Source of the DNA: Diphasiastrum complanatum
Taxonomy: Eukaryota; Streptophyta; Lycopodiopsida; Lycopodiales; Lycopodiaceae
NCBI GenBank assembly: GCA_029204225.1
Contig: CM055104.1
Location: forward strand, 27,397,253-27,461,252
Reading direction: 5' to 3'
DNA: 64,000 bases
Shown: positions 42,786-56,392 of the stretch, in pieces
Numbering within the stretch: position 1 is the stretch's first letter
Layout: each line of letters begins with the position of its first letter
Made by a program: the position numbers and the translations under genes
The notes under the pieces: generated by a model
What the model saw: only the letters and a program-made list of their open reading frames with translations
Database searches by the model: none
Told to the model about the DNA's origin: nothing

Positions 42786-43471
42786 TGTGAAAAATTGCCA
42801 ATGTTGGCAAATCTAGCCATGTAGAATGATGTAAATTATGTACATAAGTGGGTCCCACACATGTGAGGCCATGGAGCCACGTGGGAAACCTATTCTAGTG
42901 TAGGCTAGATCAATTCCAAAGAGTTGATCAAGTCAATTTGGTAGTGATTCCTACTTTATAGGACCTACATCCTAGATTTATGATGAAAATTGACCAACTA
43001 GCCACCTACTTGGCATGACTCTAGGAATGAGGCTAGAGTGGCAAATTAGGACAAGAAAGCCAAGTTAATTTTTTTATTACATGTTGGAAATTCACCTAAA
43101 TTTACAAAGGAAGAGGCTTTTGGTATGTATTCCATTCTCCCATAGTGAGGACTTAGAAACATTTTGGAGCTCATTGGCAAATCTCAAGCTACTACACATT
43201 TGTATTATTGTTTATGATCTAAATGCACCAAACTGATATTGACTCATTCTCTATCTTCGGGCCGTATAGCAGGCTTTGGTTCACACATGTGGACTCATAT
43301 TTCATCAATGATCAATGCTTTGTTATTGTTCTTACTTGTTGAATGTAAAATTGCCATTCTAGATCAATTTTTTGTGTCTAGTTTTTGCAGTAGATTGTTA
43401 AGCAAGCATCGAATCAGTCTTGTGGATCTTGTGTAGATCTATTTATGGTCCAAAAGTACAGTACTTTCACA
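42786..43471 (+). mobile_element. copia-B LTR, plus strand, copy 2
   Basis: Counterpart of 11564-12251, two bases shorter, followed by the same primer-binding site (43472-43487). Confidence 0.87.
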
Positions 43472-43521
43472 TGGTATCAGATCAAAGTACAAGATCTTAA
43501 TCATTGATGAAAGACAAATTT

Positions 43522-44297
43522 CAATGTTAAAAAAATTCAATATATTAGATTGTAAGAGTATAGAAACTCCTATGGAACAAATTGTAAAGACCCTAACAAA
43601 GGTGATGAAAGATCTTTCGTGGACATCACTCTTTTTAGGAGCCTTATAGGCTCCTTAATTTGGCTCACAATAACTAGACTTGACATAAGTTTTAGTGTTT
43701 ATAAGTTGAGCCAAGCTATGCTATTCATCATTGGAAAATGGCCAAGAGAGTGTTTAGATACATATCTTCAACTTTTGATTATGGTTTATTGTATAAAAAT
43801 AAAGATCTTTCTATAGTTGGCTATTTTGACTCGGATTTTGCAAGTGATAGAGCAGATCAAAAATCTACAAGTGCTTATGTCATATATCTTGGAGGAAACT
43901 TGATATCTTGGCTTTCCAAAAAGCAAGATACTGTATCACTCTCATCTTGTGAAGCTGAGTATAAGGCACTCACTACAACAACAAAGGAAGTGCTTTGGAT
44001 CAAGAGGTTGCTAGTGGAGCTAAAGATAATCATGGAAGATGATCTACCTATGATCATGTGTGACAACATTTCAGCCCAAGCCCTTGCCAACAACCCGATA
44101 TTCCATGCAAGGAGCAAACATATCGAAGTTGTCACTTCGTGAGAGAGAAGCTCATTGGAGGGGAAAGCTACTTGGAGAACATCGACACATCATCTTCTAT
44201 TGCAGATTTGCTTACCAAACCTTTGAGCAAGAGTTCCTTCATTAAGCATAGAGCCAATCTTGGAGTAATACCAAGATCCATGTTCAAGTCAATATAG
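43522..44297 (+). pseudogene. copia-D RT end and RNase H, copy 2
   Basis: Same truncated fragment as 12302-13077, with the same frameshift after HARSKHIEV and the same TAG end (44295-44297). Differences are scattered substitutions. Confidence 0.88.
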
Positions 44298-44314
44298 ATT
44301 GTTTTTAAGAGGAG

Positions 44315-45017
44315 TGTTGAAATTGAAAAATAATCCATCTTGACTTTAGGCTTGCTACAAACATTGTACTATGCAAGTATGTTGTTTCACAAATGTAAAT
44401 GCCAAATTTGGCCTAGATAGAACTCGAGCTATATGGATATGTCATATCTAGTTGGATGATTACAACTTGCATATAGATTGTTGACTTAGAAATAGCAATA
44501 TTATGCTTGTAGAAACTCATGGCATATCACATGCATTCAATCTAAGTGATCCATAGTGACATGCAAGGCATGCACAAAGTGAAATGGACACATGCATGAT
44601 GATTTGTACAATTTTAGTTAGAACTAGGACACTTGGTAAAAGTTGGTAGAGATACATGCATGAGATGTGACAAATGTCACATAGACTCTAGTTTTCACTT
44701 TAGATGTCATTGAAAGGTGGATGGGTGGTTCTACCTCAAGGTACCTCAAACTCCATAAATATGTGTAGCCATTCTCATATTTTTTTGATGAAGAACCAAA
44801 GCTTTGTAGCTATCTCATGCCATTTTGGATCCACACAATTTTTGCTTGATATCTCTCTCTCTTTCTCTCTCTAACTCGTGTTGAGGCTAGCTCACACACT
44901 AATTTCTTGTACTTTTGCTCATTTATGATTCATTGCTATCATTCTCTGATTCTTAGCATGCTAGATTGTGGTTAAGCCATAACTTCTGTACTAGATCTTG
45001 CTATTCAATCTAGAATC
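44315..45017 (+). mobile_element. copia-D 3' LTR, copy 2 (far end uncertain)
   Basis: Starts TGTTGAAATTG at 44315 after AAGAGGAG. It keeps the CATGCA motifs and CT-rich stretch. The putative ATCA end in copy 1 reads ATCG here, so that end call is weak. Confidence 0.55.
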
Positions 45018-45060
45018 GGATTATTGTGCTAATCATAAAGCTTAATAAGATCTATCATAC

Positions 45061-46193
45061 TTGTGGATCATCCCCACACATGTGAATTATGGAAATTTTT
45101 TCACTTTTCTTACTTCAATGCTTGATGAACCAACTTGCTATGGAGATGCTTGTAAAACAAAAAGTTGGATGAATGCTATGCAAGTGGAGTATGATGCTCA
45201 TACTTGGGATCTTGTTGATTGTCCTCAAGGGAAAAAACCACTTGATTGCAAGTGGGTGTATAGATTGGAGTATAATCAAGATGGATCACTAAATAAGTAT
45301 AAAGCTAGGCTTGTAGCAAAAGGCTTCTTGCAGGCCAAGGTAATTGATTATGATGAAACTTTTTCTCCTGTGGCTAAGCTAGTTACAATAAAATTGATCA
45401 TTAGTCTTGCTACTACTTTCAATTGGAAGATATTTCAACTTGATGTTACAAATGCCTTCCTCAATGGCCACTTGGAGGAAGAGATCTACATCATGAGGCA
45501 ACCTGAGGGCTTCATCAAGGAGGAGCATGAAGAAAAAGTGTGTTTTTTGAAGAAGAGTCTCTATGGACACAAGCAAGCACCTAGAGCATGATACTCTAGG
45601 CTAAACTCTTTTTTTATCTCCATCAACTTTGTTTTAAGTTCTTATGATCCATCATTGTACATAAGATTTCCTGATGGAAAGATCATTATCCTTGTATTGT
45701 ATGTTGATGACATTATTTTGAGTGGGAATCATCTAGATGGAATAAGAGAGTCTCAAATGGTAGATCTCGACCTATTGAACTTCATTCTAGGAATAGAAGT
45801 CATAAGAGGATTGGATTTTAGCTTCGTTTGTCAATCTAAGTATGTTACATCCATCCTAGATAGATTTGGAATGAAGAATTGTAAAGGCATTGAGACTCCA
45901 ATGGAGCAACATGTAAAAGCATCTATTGATGGCGATGAAGCATCCTTTGAGGACATCATTCTATATAGAAGGCTTATAGGGGCTCCTTGATATATTTGAC
46001 TATAACTAGACCTGATATTAGTTATAGTTTTTGAAAATTAAGCCAATTCCTCCTTTGGTATTACTTGGAAAAATCGCCAAAAGAGTTCTTAGAACTAAGA
46101 ATTTTGGCATATTGTATAGAGGGACTAATCTTGGCTGAAGAGCCTATAGTGACTCTAATTTGGCAGGTGACAAAGTGGATCAAAAGTCAATAA
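45061..46193 (+). pseudogene. copia-B RT, plus strand, copy 2
   Basis: The first 176 codons (45061-45591) are open, including CKWVYRLEYNQDGSLNKYKA and QLDVTNAFLNGHLEEEIY; the one-base loss of copy 1 is absent. TGA at 45589-45591 follows KQAPRA, then YVDD in the next open stretch (45655-45990), then stops. Confidence 0.88.
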
Positions 46194-46596
46194 TGAAGAA
46201 ACAACACGTTTCTGACTACAAAGCCTTGTTAGCTTTCAGCCCTCCGCCTGACGCGAAACAGAAAGATGAATGGTTCGCAAACACGAAAGTCAAAGGAGAT
46301 GAACACGAAAGACTCACAAACGAAACACAAATGAAAATGAAAGATTCACAAACGAAAATCTTTTGCGGTCTGGCACGAGAATCTTTTGCGGTCCAGTACA
46401 AGAAAAATGCAAACGACCAAAAACGAAACCAACGATGGAAACGAAACCAACGATGGAAATGAATCCAACGATGGAAATGAAACCAACGACGGAAATGAAA
46501 CTAACGTCGTAAAAACCTTCTCCTGCGCTTCACTTTCCAAAGAGTAACAACGAAATTAAGCAAGTACTCAGAAGTACAGATGTCTGAATAGTAATA
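46194..46596 (+). mobile_element. copia-A 3' tail with 18-bp minisatellite, copy 2
   Basis: Counterpart of 14973-15375, with the five 18-bp units at 46424-46513. Unit number is unchanged between copies. Confidence 0.65.
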
Positions 46597-46682
46597 GTTC
46601 ATCCTATGTCGAGGAGCCCGAGAGTTAGAAATGGGCGAAGAAAGAACGAACAGAAATTATTCGACCGCCTACATCTATAAAA

Positions 46683-49258
46683 ATGTGTGCAGCATCAACA
46701 TCTGATACACATGAGGTGATTCTAGATTCAGGAGCCACCTCACACTTCATGACATCAAGACGAATAATGTCTAATTTCAAAAGTGCAGATCCTTCAAGAT
46801 TCATAGTTCTTGGAGATGGATCTAAGCATAAAGTGAACAGTATTGGTTCACTATGGCTCAACACCAATGACAGAGACAGACGACTTGAAGACGTTCTGTT
46901 CGTGCCTACTCTGCAACAAGACTTGCTCTCTGTAGCAAGAATAGCAGATGCAGGGATGCGTGTGACATTTTATGACGAAGCATGCAACGTGATTGATGGC
47001 AGTACTAGTACATTGATCGCTCAAGGCAGAGGAAAAAAAAATCTATATCATCTGAAGGTACGCCTACCTACAGATCAGGTGCATTAGACTCATGATGACT
47101 CGCCAGACACTCTGTGGCACAGAAGACTCTGCCACATGAACTCAATGGCACTTTATCAAGCAAGCCATCATGGAGCGATAACAGGGGTCAGCATCTCGAA
47201 TGCAACCAGTTCAACCACTTGTGATGCATGTTTGAAAGGCAAGATGTCACGCACTCCATTCGTCAAAGACTCCTACAGAACGACTAAGATTCTGGAGCTA
47301 GTGCATTCTGACATCTGCGGACCATTCAATGTGATCTCAGTGGAAGGTTCAAAATATTATATAACCTTCATTGATAACTATAGTAAATTTGCCAGAGTTT
47401 ATTTTATTCAGAATAAATCTGAAGCACTCGATAAACTCACAGAATATGTGAATTGGACTGAAAGATGTACAGGCAACAAGGTTAAGCAGATCAGGACAGA
47501 TCGAGGTGGCGAATACATCTCAAATTGCTTCACTGACTTCTGCAATGATTGTGGCATCCTTCACAGAAGAATTGTAGCCTACACACCGCAACACAATGGT
47601 GTTACTGAGCGAAAGAACAGGACCTTGATGAAAGCAGCCAGATGCATGATGTCCTACTCAAAAGCTCCAAGAGTATTGTGGGCTAAAGCAGTATCTACAG
47701 CCGCATACATCCAGAACAGGACAGGTAAGTCTGGTGTTCCTCACACGACACCACACGAGCTATGGTGTGGTAGAAAGCCCAACCTGTCTCACGTCAGAAT
47801 CTTTGGCTATGTAGCTTATGCACAAATTTCTGGTAAGCTTCGAAAGAAGCTTGATGAGAAAGCCGATCAGGGATTTCTAGTAGGTTATGACAACAATTCG
47901 TCATACTATAGAATCTACATGCCAGACACGAACACTATGAAAACAGTGATAGCAGATTCATGAGGTAGCTTACTACTACAGTTCATGTAAACCAAGATGG
48001 TTTTGGACCGAGCAGAGCAAACAAAGGCAAAGGCATTGCTATCCCAGGAGGATCTCCTAGAAGGTCGACAAGACCACGAAGAGTGTCAGCAAGATATGTT
48101 CCACATCAGAAGAGTTTTGCAGATTCAGTGGCGAACCACAAACTTTCGAGGAAGCGATTGAAAGTCCAGAGAAGGACAAATGGATCCAAGCCATGAACGA
48201 AGAGATGGAGTCCATGAGGAAGAACCAAATATGGAAGTTGGAGCCAAGACTGTCAAATGCAAATGGGTCTTCAAACTCAAATATGGACCAAATGGGAACA
48301 TCACGAAATACGAGGCAAGACTGGTAGCAAAGGGATTTTCTCAGAGATATGGTATTGACTACTCTGAAACCTTCTCTCCTATTTTCAAACATTCGTCCCT
48401 ACGTTTGTTATTTGCATATGCAGTAGCTTATGACCTCAGGATCCACATTGTGGACGAGAAGACAGCCTTCTTGCATGGCGAACTAGACGAAGAGGTCTAT
48501 ATGGATCAACCCCCAGGATATGTCTCGAATTCACTTCCTGACTATGAATGCAGAATGCACATAAGCATCTACGGTCTGAAACAATCAGTCCGACAATGGT
48601 ACAAGAAGAAAGATCAAGCCCTAAAATCATTAGGATTCAAGCCTCTGTTGGCTGATTCCAACGTATATATCAGAGTTACAGATGGGTAGATCATCATCGT
48701 GGTTGTATATTTGGATGACACTCTAATACTTTGCAGGAATGAGCAGCAAATCGCTGAAGTGAAGACAGACGTCTCGAAATATTTTGAGATAGTGGATCTG
48801 GGAGAAGCCAGGTGTTACCTAAGCTTACAAATTGAAAGGGACTACGAGGGAGGTAAGTTATATCTTCACCAATCCAGATACATCCAGAAGATCCTAGAGG
48901 ACCTTGGGATGCTGAACTACAAAGGAGCGAACACTCCAATACTTGCAGAGACGGTGCTGACAAATGATGACTATCTGAAGTCTGAGGAAGAGAGAGAACA
49001 GATGCAGCTCACACCTTTCAGAAAGCTGATAAGATCACTGATGTACCTTGCTGACAACACACGTCCTGATATTGCTTATGAAGTATTTAGGATGAGCCAA
49101 TTCTACATGAATCCAAGCTCGACACATTGGAAGATTGCAAAACAAATTTTGCAATATCTTCAATTAACGAGAGATTATGGCTTGTGCTATTGTCGTGGTG
49201 CAGGTTTCAAGATGCTTTTCTATAGTGATGATAGTTGGGTATCCCTCAAAGACGATTG
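46683..49258 (+). pseudogene. copia-A protease, integrase and RT, copy 2
   Basis: Less damaged than 15462-18010: the integrase frame 47136-47963 is open for 275 codons through pre-integrase, HSDICGPF, RTDRGGEY and RKPNLSHVRIFGY, and the 25 bases lost from RT in copy 1 (MHISIYGLK region) are present. TAG near 47085, TGA 47961-47963 and TAG 48687-48689 remain. RNase H is cut at 49258 by copia-E, as in copy 1. Confidence 0.92.
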
Positions 49259-49686
49259 TGAAGATTATTAAAATATTATCTTCCTATCTCGAGTTTGGGA
49301 CCATGTCCATGGCGATTTCCACTAAATTTCACGCTGTACATAAAAGGAGTGTGAATTGAGCACATATCCTTCTAGTATAGCTCGGATTTGAGTTAGATAG
49401 GTTCAATTTTGATGACATGCAGTAGTTTAGATAACATGCAAAGTCATACTATATGCATGCAAGCCACATGCAATCCGTGCATGCAACATGCAAAGTAGTT
49501 TATGTGATCTACACATGTCTAGGCAGTTTTATGAGTTGACATGCAGTACATGCAACATCCATGCATGCAGTTACACATGTGGATCTCTGGTAGGTGAATT
49601 AGTTTAGTTAAGTGGACTTTCCATGCAACTCCACTATAGGAATTCGAGTCTCTCTCATGTAGGGAAAGCTGGGCATGTTTTGCCAT
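49259..49686 (+). mobile_element. copia-E 5' LTR, truncated, copy 2
   Basis: Same deletion fusion as in copy 1 (LTR stops at GCCAT, then RT). The CATGCA array spans 49416-49569. Confidence 0.88.
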
Positions 49687-50904
49687 TATTGTTCCAGCTT
49701 GATGTTTCTAATGCATTCCTCAATGGTTACCTTGAGGAGGAGATTTATATGGAGCAGCCTCCAGGTTTTGTGAAGCAAGGTGATGAATCAAAATTTTGTC
49801 TTTTGTTCAAAAGTCTGTATGGACTGAAACAGACACCAAGGTTATGCAAAGCTCAACTCCTATCTCATATCACTCGGATTTTGTCTAAGTGAATATGACT
49901 CTTCTTTGTATTATAAGTTTGTAGATAACTTTGTAACTATACTTCTCATCTATGTAGATGATATCATTCTTTGTGGAAATAATGAGAAGTTAGTTGAAGA
50001 AACTAAGCATGCACTTGGTACTAAGTTTAAGATGTAGGACTTAGGAGTTCTTCACTATATTCTAGGCCTTGAAATAGATTTTTGAAAAGGTCATGCATTT
50101 ATAAGCCAAAGTAGATATGCACTTTCCATGCTTAGGAAATTCCATATGGAAAATTGTAAAGGCATAGATACAGCTATGGAGCACACTGTAAAAGTTCCTA
50201 TAAATCCTTTGAGGACATCACTCTTTATAGGAGTCTTATTGGCTCACTTATTTGGTTAATAGTGACTAGGCTTGATCTAAGCTTTTGTGTTCATAAGCTA
50301 CGTCAACACATGCAGGATCCAAAGTTATATCATTGGAAGTTGGCTAAAAGAGTCTTGAGGTATATATATTCTACCTTGGATTATGGATTATTCTACAAAG
50401 GAGAAGGTCTGACGTTGATTGCTTTTTTAGATTCAGATTTTGCAGGAGACAGGTTGGATAGAAAAGCCACAAGCGCTTACACATATATTTCTTGGAGGGA
50501 ATTTGGTTTCTTGGCTATCAAAAAAACATGCAACTATTTCCTTATCATCCTGTGAAACTGAATACAAATCTCTTACAACCACAACAAAGGAGGTTTTATG
50601 GATCAAAAGGCTACTTTTGGAGCTAAAGTGTTATGCAGATGAAGATCTTCCAATTATCAAGAATGATAACATTTCTGCTCAGGCTCTTGCAAATAATCCA
50701 GTCTTTCATGCAAGGAGCAAGCATATTGAAGTGGCTCATCATTTTGTAAGAATAAAAGTCATTGGGAGAGAGATCTCACTGGAACATGTTGCATCTTCAT
50801 ATTGTGCTGCAGATCTTCTCACCAAGCCTCTACTCAAGAATGTATTTATGAAGATGAGGTCAAACCTTGGCCTAATTTTGAAGTCTATGTTGATAGGAAC
50901 ATAA
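49687..50904 (+). pseudogene. copia-E RT and RNase H, plus strand, copy 2
   Basis: Same domains and breaks as 18439-19657. RNase H frame 50440-50904 reads through SWLSKKHATISLSSCETEY to ADLLTKPLL. Confidence 0.9.
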
Positions 50905-50920
50905 ATTCTAAGGAGGAGCG

Positions 50921-51632
50921 TGAAGATTATTTATCTCAAGTTTGGGGCCATGTCAATGGTGATTTCTACTAAATTTCATGTTGTACATAAAAGGAGTGTG
51001 AATTGAGCACATATCATTCTAGTGTAGCTCGGATTTGAGTTAGATAGGTTCAATTTTGATGACATGCAGTAGTTTAGATAACATGCAAAGTCATACTGTA
51101 TGCATGCAAGCCACATGCAATCAGTGCATGCAACATGCAAAGTAGTTTATGTGATCTACATATGTCTAGGCAGTTTTATGAGTTGACATGCAGTGCATGC
51201 AACATCCATGCATGCAGTTACACATGTGGATCTCTGGAGGTGAATTAGTTCAGTTAAGTGGACTTTCCATGCAACTCCACTGTAGGAATTCGAGTCTCTC
51301 TCATGTAGGGAAAGCTGGGCATGTTTTGCCATATTGTGAATATTGAGATTTTGGTGTTTTGGACTCACTATCTCTCTACCCGAGTTTTCTATGCTTGATT
51401 TTTTCTCTCTACTCGAGAGCAGCCTCTTTTTCCCATACTAAGCACTTAGAATTATTTTTTATATTCATTTGTCATAGTGAAGAGTTAGATTTTTTCATCA
51501 GATGTATGCCATTGTGCTCTTGCCTTAGATTTTTCAAGCATATTGTTCTTTGATCAATCTTGTGCAATCACAACACCTCAGTAAGATCTTGTAGGGTGTG
51601 TGGTGAAGTTCACACGTGATAAAAACTTCACA
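50921..51632 (+). mobile_element. copia-E 3' LTR, plus strand, copy 2
   Basis: About 712 bp, TGAAGATTATT to CTTCACA, after a TAAGGAGGAGCG purine tract. The CATGCA array (51063-51216) is intact. Followed head-to-head by an inverted copia-E. Confidence 0.87.
51063..51216 (+). promoter_or_regulatory. RY-type CATGCA array in copia-E 3' LTR, copy 2
   Basis: Ten CATGCA motifs in the same spacing as 19811-19964, ending in overlapping CATGCATGCA. B3-factor binding is inferred from the motif. Confidence 0.6.
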
Positions 51633-51847
51633 TCACAGAAACTACTTTGCATGTTGCATGCACTAATTGCATGTGGCTTGCATTTATATAGTATGACTTT
51701 GCATGTTATCTAAACTACTGCATGTCATCAAAATTGAACCTATCTAACTCAAATTCGAGCTATACTAGAAGGATATGTCCTCAATTCACACTCCTTTTAT
51801 GTACAACATGAAATTTAGTGTAAATTACCATGGACATGGTCCCTAAC
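51633..51847 (-). mobile_element. copia-E 3' LTR fragment, minus strand, copy 2
   Basis: Counterpart of 20380-20594: an inverted piece of LTR joined directly to truncated RNase H (junction inside the AHHFV motif). Confidence 0.85.
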
Positions 51848-54800
51848 AAAATGATGAGCCACTTCAATATGCTTGCATGAAAGACTGGATAATTTGCAAG
51901 AGCTTGAGCAGAAATGTTATCATTATTGATAATTGGAAGATCTTCATCTGCATAACACTTTAGCTCCAAAAGTAGCCTTTTGATCCATAAAATCTCCTTT
52001 GTTGTGGTTGTAAGAGATTTGTATTCAGCTTCATAGGATGATAAAGAAACAGTTGCCTACTTCTTTGATAGCCAAAAAACCAAGTTCCCTCCAAGAAATA
52101 TAGTGTAAGCACTTGTGGATTTCCTATCCAACCTGTCTCCTACAAAATTTGAATCTGAAAAAGCAATCAAAGTCAGATCTTCTTCTTTGTAGAATAATCC
52201 ATAATCCAAGGTAGAAGATATATACCTCAAAACTCTTTTAGCCAACTTCCAATGATATAACTTTGGATCCTGCATGTGTTGACTTAGCTTATGGACACAA
52301 AAGCTTAGATCAGGCCTAGTCACTGTTAACCAAATAAGTGAGCCAATAAGACTCCTATAAAGAGTGATGTCCACAAAGGATTTTTCATCATCTTTCATAG
52401 GAACTTTTACAGTGTGCTCCAAAGGTGTATCTATGCCTTTACAGTTTTCCATATGGAATCTCCTGAGCATGGAAAGTGCATATCTACTTTGGCTTATAAA
52501 TGCATGACCTTTCCAAAAATCTATTTCAAGGCCTAGAATATAGTGAAAAACTCCTTAAGTCCTGCATTTTAAACTCAGTACCAAGTGCATGCTTAGTTTC
52601 TTCAACTAACTTCTCATTATTTCCACAAAGAAGGATATCATCTACATAGATGAGAATTATAATTACAAAGTTATCTACAAACTTATAATACAGAGAAGGT
52701 TCATATTCACTTAGACAAAATCCGAGTGATATGAGATAGAGTTGAGTCTTGCATACCAAGACCTTGGTGCCTGTTTCAGTCCATATAGACTTTTGAACAA
52801 AAGACAAACTTTTGATTCATCACCTTCCTTGACAAAACTTGGAGGTTGCTCCATGTAAATATCCTCCTCAAGGTAACCATTGAGAAATGCATTAGAAACA
52901 TCAAGCTGGAACATACTCCAACATGCAAAAGATACGAGAATTCGAATTGTTACCATCTTTGCAACTGGTGCAAAGGTGTCTTCATAATCAAGACCTTGAT
53001 TTGTGAGTAGCCTTTGGCACAAAGTCTTGCTTTATACTTATTGATAGATCCATCATGATTATACTTGATTCTGAATACCCACTTACATCCAATCACATGC
53101 ATGTTGTTTGGTGGCTCCACAAGCTCCCATGTGTTGTTTGACATCAAGGCTTCAAACTCTTGGGTCATTGCTTCAACCCACTCTTTGGATTGAAGTGCTT
53201 CTTGGACATCCTTAAGCTCTTCATCTGATATAAAAAGTGCATGATAGGAAGTTTCACCTTCCACTTGCCTTCCTTCAGCATCATATGTGAGCCTGCTTGG
53301 CTCAGATCTTGCTCATGTAGATCTTCTTGGTGTGGTAGCTTGAATTTGCTCCTCCTCAAGCCTCGACCTCACCTCTTCTTGAACAACATCAAGATTAATA
53401 ATTGATCTTGCATTAGACTCCTTGACCTGTGCATCATCCAAGTTAAACATCCGATCTTCATGGAAGATCACATCTGTACTAACAACATTTTTGTCAGTAG
53501 AGGAAAGATAAATTTTGTATGCTTTTTTAGTGGATGCATATCCTACAAATATTCCTTTAACTGCACTAGGATCTTCCTTCTTCCTAGTTTCTAGAGGCAC
53601 ATGCACAAAGCATACACAGCCAAAAATCCTAAGTTGATCTACCTTAGGCTTTTTCTTATACAACATCTCAAATGGTGTCTTTCCTCCTATTGCAAGATTT
53701 GAAAGCCTATTACAAAGATAGTTTGCACATGCAACTGCCTCTCCCCAAAATTCTTTTAGGCAGAGAAGCTTCTAGCCTAATGGCTTTTGCACATTCACAC
53801 AAAGTTCTATTTTTTCTCTCAGCAACTCCATTTTGCTGAGTAGTATATGAACAAGAAAACTCTCTTTGAATACCCTCTCTCTCACAAAAGTCTTTAAACT
53901 TATTGGAAGTGTATTCTCCTCCACTATCACTTCTCAAAGCTTTTAACTTGAAAGGAAACTGCTTTTCTGCCTAAGCTTTGAAAGTAAGCAAAACATCATA
54001 GACCATGGCTTTTGAAGACAACATATAGATCCAAGAATATCCTTATAATCATCTACAAATGAGACAAAGTAGTTTGCTCCTCCTTTGCTCTTAGTTGATG
54101 AGAAATGAACATCAGAGTGCACAAGTTCAAATGGTTGCTTTGTCTTTATACTTGATCTAGGAAAAGGCCTTCTGTGTGATTTTGCCAGCACACAAGCTTC
54201 ACAAGGTAGAAGCTCCTTTGACAATGTCTTTGGTAGACCAACAACTTTTCCTTCTTTGACCATAGATTGCATGGCTTTCAAATTGGGATGTCCCAATCTC
54301 TTGTGCCATAGATCCTCCTATAGAACCTTGGTCCATAAGCAATATCTGAAATGTTAGCACTCTTCCTAGAATCTAGTTTGTACAACTTACCAGTTCTAGA
54401 TCCTGTAGTAATAACTTCATTTTCTCTTGAGATTATACACTTGTCAGCTTGAAACTTGACATCCAATCCACTATCAAACAACTATCCTACACTAATGAGA
54501 CTCTTAGTCAATCTAGGTACATACAGTACATCATGTAAGCAAAAAGATTTTGATGATGATGCATGCAGTGGAATACTACCTATTCCTTCAATCCTACACT
54601 CTACATCATTAGCAGTATAGATTGATCTTTTTGCACCTAGATATGGCATGAGATTAGTGAAAGAGTTTCTAGAACTAGATATATGGGAACAAGCCCCACT
54701 ATCTATCCACCAGACTTCTTCATTCTTAAAAAGAAAAGATGTAGACATCATTAATGTATCCTCTCTTTCACTCTCTACACCCTCACACTCATCCTCATTA

Positions 54801-55440
54801 GTAAGGTTAGCTTTCTTACATTGGTTCTTCTTCTTGAAACAATTTGATGCATAACAGAAAAAACACTTGATCTTTGACAGCTTCTTCTTGCCACTTGATG
54901 TTGCAGCTTGTGAGGACTGATCCTCACCACCTTCTTTGGCTTTGTCCTTCTTGAAGTGTTGTTGTCCTTTGCCCTTGCCTCTTGACTTGTCTCTGATGAA
55001 GAGTGCTTTGTCATCTCCGCCATCTTTCAATGAAAGTCTGTTGATCATCAACATCTTGTTCTCTTGCCTGATTTCTTCAGCAATGAGAAGACATTGTAGT
55101 GTCTCCAAGGATGGAAGGTCCTCTCTGACAGCATAAGTCTGCACAATATTGTCATACTCATCTCTAAGTCCATTTAGGACTACTTGAACAAGTTCAGTGT
55201 TCTTAAGAGCATCACTAATACCAGCTAATTCTTGATGAAGGTCCTTAACTCTCATGAGATATGATGAAGCACTCTCATCTACTCTCTGATAACTTAGAAA
55301 TATTTGATTTCTAAGTGTAAGCAATCAAGAAGTATTTTTGATTTCATAAATTGTTTTTAGAGTATCCCAAGCTTCCTTGGCAGTGGTGCATGTACTGATC
55401 TCTCTTAACACTTCATTGGTAACATTCATTTTAGGAACTT
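51848..55440 (-). pseudogene. copia-E gag to RNase H, minus strand, copy 2 (most complete)
   Basis: Nearly full coding region. Gag from about 55440 (VLREISTCTTAKEAWDTLK), TGA at 55325-55327 (probable former CGA), then an open 280-codon frame to 54482. The zinc knuckle is defective: CFFC is followed directly by YASNC, lacking the five residues with the His. Protease WWIDSGACSHIS. TAG near 54480 where the relative at 9370 has Gln. Pre-integrase (LWHKRLGHPN, CEACVLAKSH), integrase (HSDVHF, RSDSGGEY, QQNGVAERKNRTL), integrase end, RT with YVDD (about 52637-52648), RNase H with TAG after SKK. Several frameshifts. Confidence 0.92.
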
Positions 55441-55604
55441 ACTTTCAACTCAAAAACAGTAATATGTGTGAAAAGTCTAAGATCTCCACTTCTATCCAAT
55501 TCTTCTTGATTGACATTGAAAAATGATGAAATTGGTGAAAAAGACAGATGTGTGCTCACTTTGGCATATCCCACGAGTTGAGTACTCTCTAAAACTCTCT
55601 GATT
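53590..55604 (-). other. 2015-bp block present only in copy 2
   Basis: It contains gag, protease and most of integrase of the minus-strand copia-E plus part of its leader. In copy 1 the flanks are joined at 22336/22337 with TT microhomology. Since it is normal copia sequence, copy 1 carries a deletion, not copy 2 an insertion. Confidence 0.93.
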
Positions 55605-55931
55605 GCCTAAAACTCTTCTAAAAACAAATCAAATTGATTTAGAAACAAAAGGAACACATTCCACCCTTCAATACCTATCCAACAAGCTATTAAACATCAA
55701 ATTTGGATAGGTATTGAGAAGTAGCACTCATTAATGGGGGCTGATTTCACACGTGTGAGCTCTCTGTCCATACAGAGCTCTGCTGGATCAGATTAGCCTT
55801 GATTTGATCCACTTATGATCCACAGATAGCTTGTCTCTCAACGAGTTTGGATCCCTCTCCCAAATCCGAGTTCCTGCAAGTAAAAACATTGATGATATGA
55901 TGTATACACCCTCACCTCTTCAAAGCATGAA
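55605..55931 (-). other. copia-E leader, minus strand, copy 2
   Basis: Untranslated leader between gag and the primer-binding site, matching 22337-22663 closely. No frame of note. Confidence 0.6.
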
Positions 55932-55943
55932 GCTCTGATACCA
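55932..55943 (-). other. copia-E primer-binding site, minus strand, copy 2
   Basis: TGGTATCAGAGC on the minus strand directly after the LTR end, unchanged from 22664-22675. Confidence 0.92.
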
Positions 55944-56224
55944 TGTGAAATTTTTAGCACGTGTGAACTTCACCACACACCCTACAGGATCTTATTGAGG
56001 CGTTGTGATTGCACAAGATTGATCAAAGAACAATATGCTTGAAAAATCTAAGACAAGAGCACAATGGCATACATCTGATGAAAAAATCTAACTCCTCACT
56101 ATGAGAAATGAATGTCAAAACTAAGTGCTCCGTATGGAAAAAAATAGGCTGCTCTCAGGTAGAGAGAAAATCAAGCATAGAAAACTCGAGTAGAGAGAGA
56201 ATGAGTCCAAAACACCAAAATCTC
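55944..56224 (-). mobile_element. copia-E 5' LTR fragment, minus strand, copy 2
   Basis: Counterpart of 22676-22956, cut at the same base; the break predates the 33-kb duplication. Confidence 0.87.
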
Positions 56225-56392
56225 TCACCTATGGACATGATTCCAAATCTGGAGACTCTGTTGTCTTCGATTCATCAGCCGAAGAATCCATTTCCAATTG
56301 ATGACAAAGAGGTTATTGTTGATCTGATATGCAAGAGGTTTCTAATGAAGGTTGTTAAAATAGCAATGATCAACTTATACAGTGCTTTCTAA
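56225..56392 (+). other. unassigned open segment at a chimeric junction, copy 2
   Basis: Same LSPMDMIPNLETLLSS frame as at 22957, conserved to its stop. Not recognised. Confidence 0.45.
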
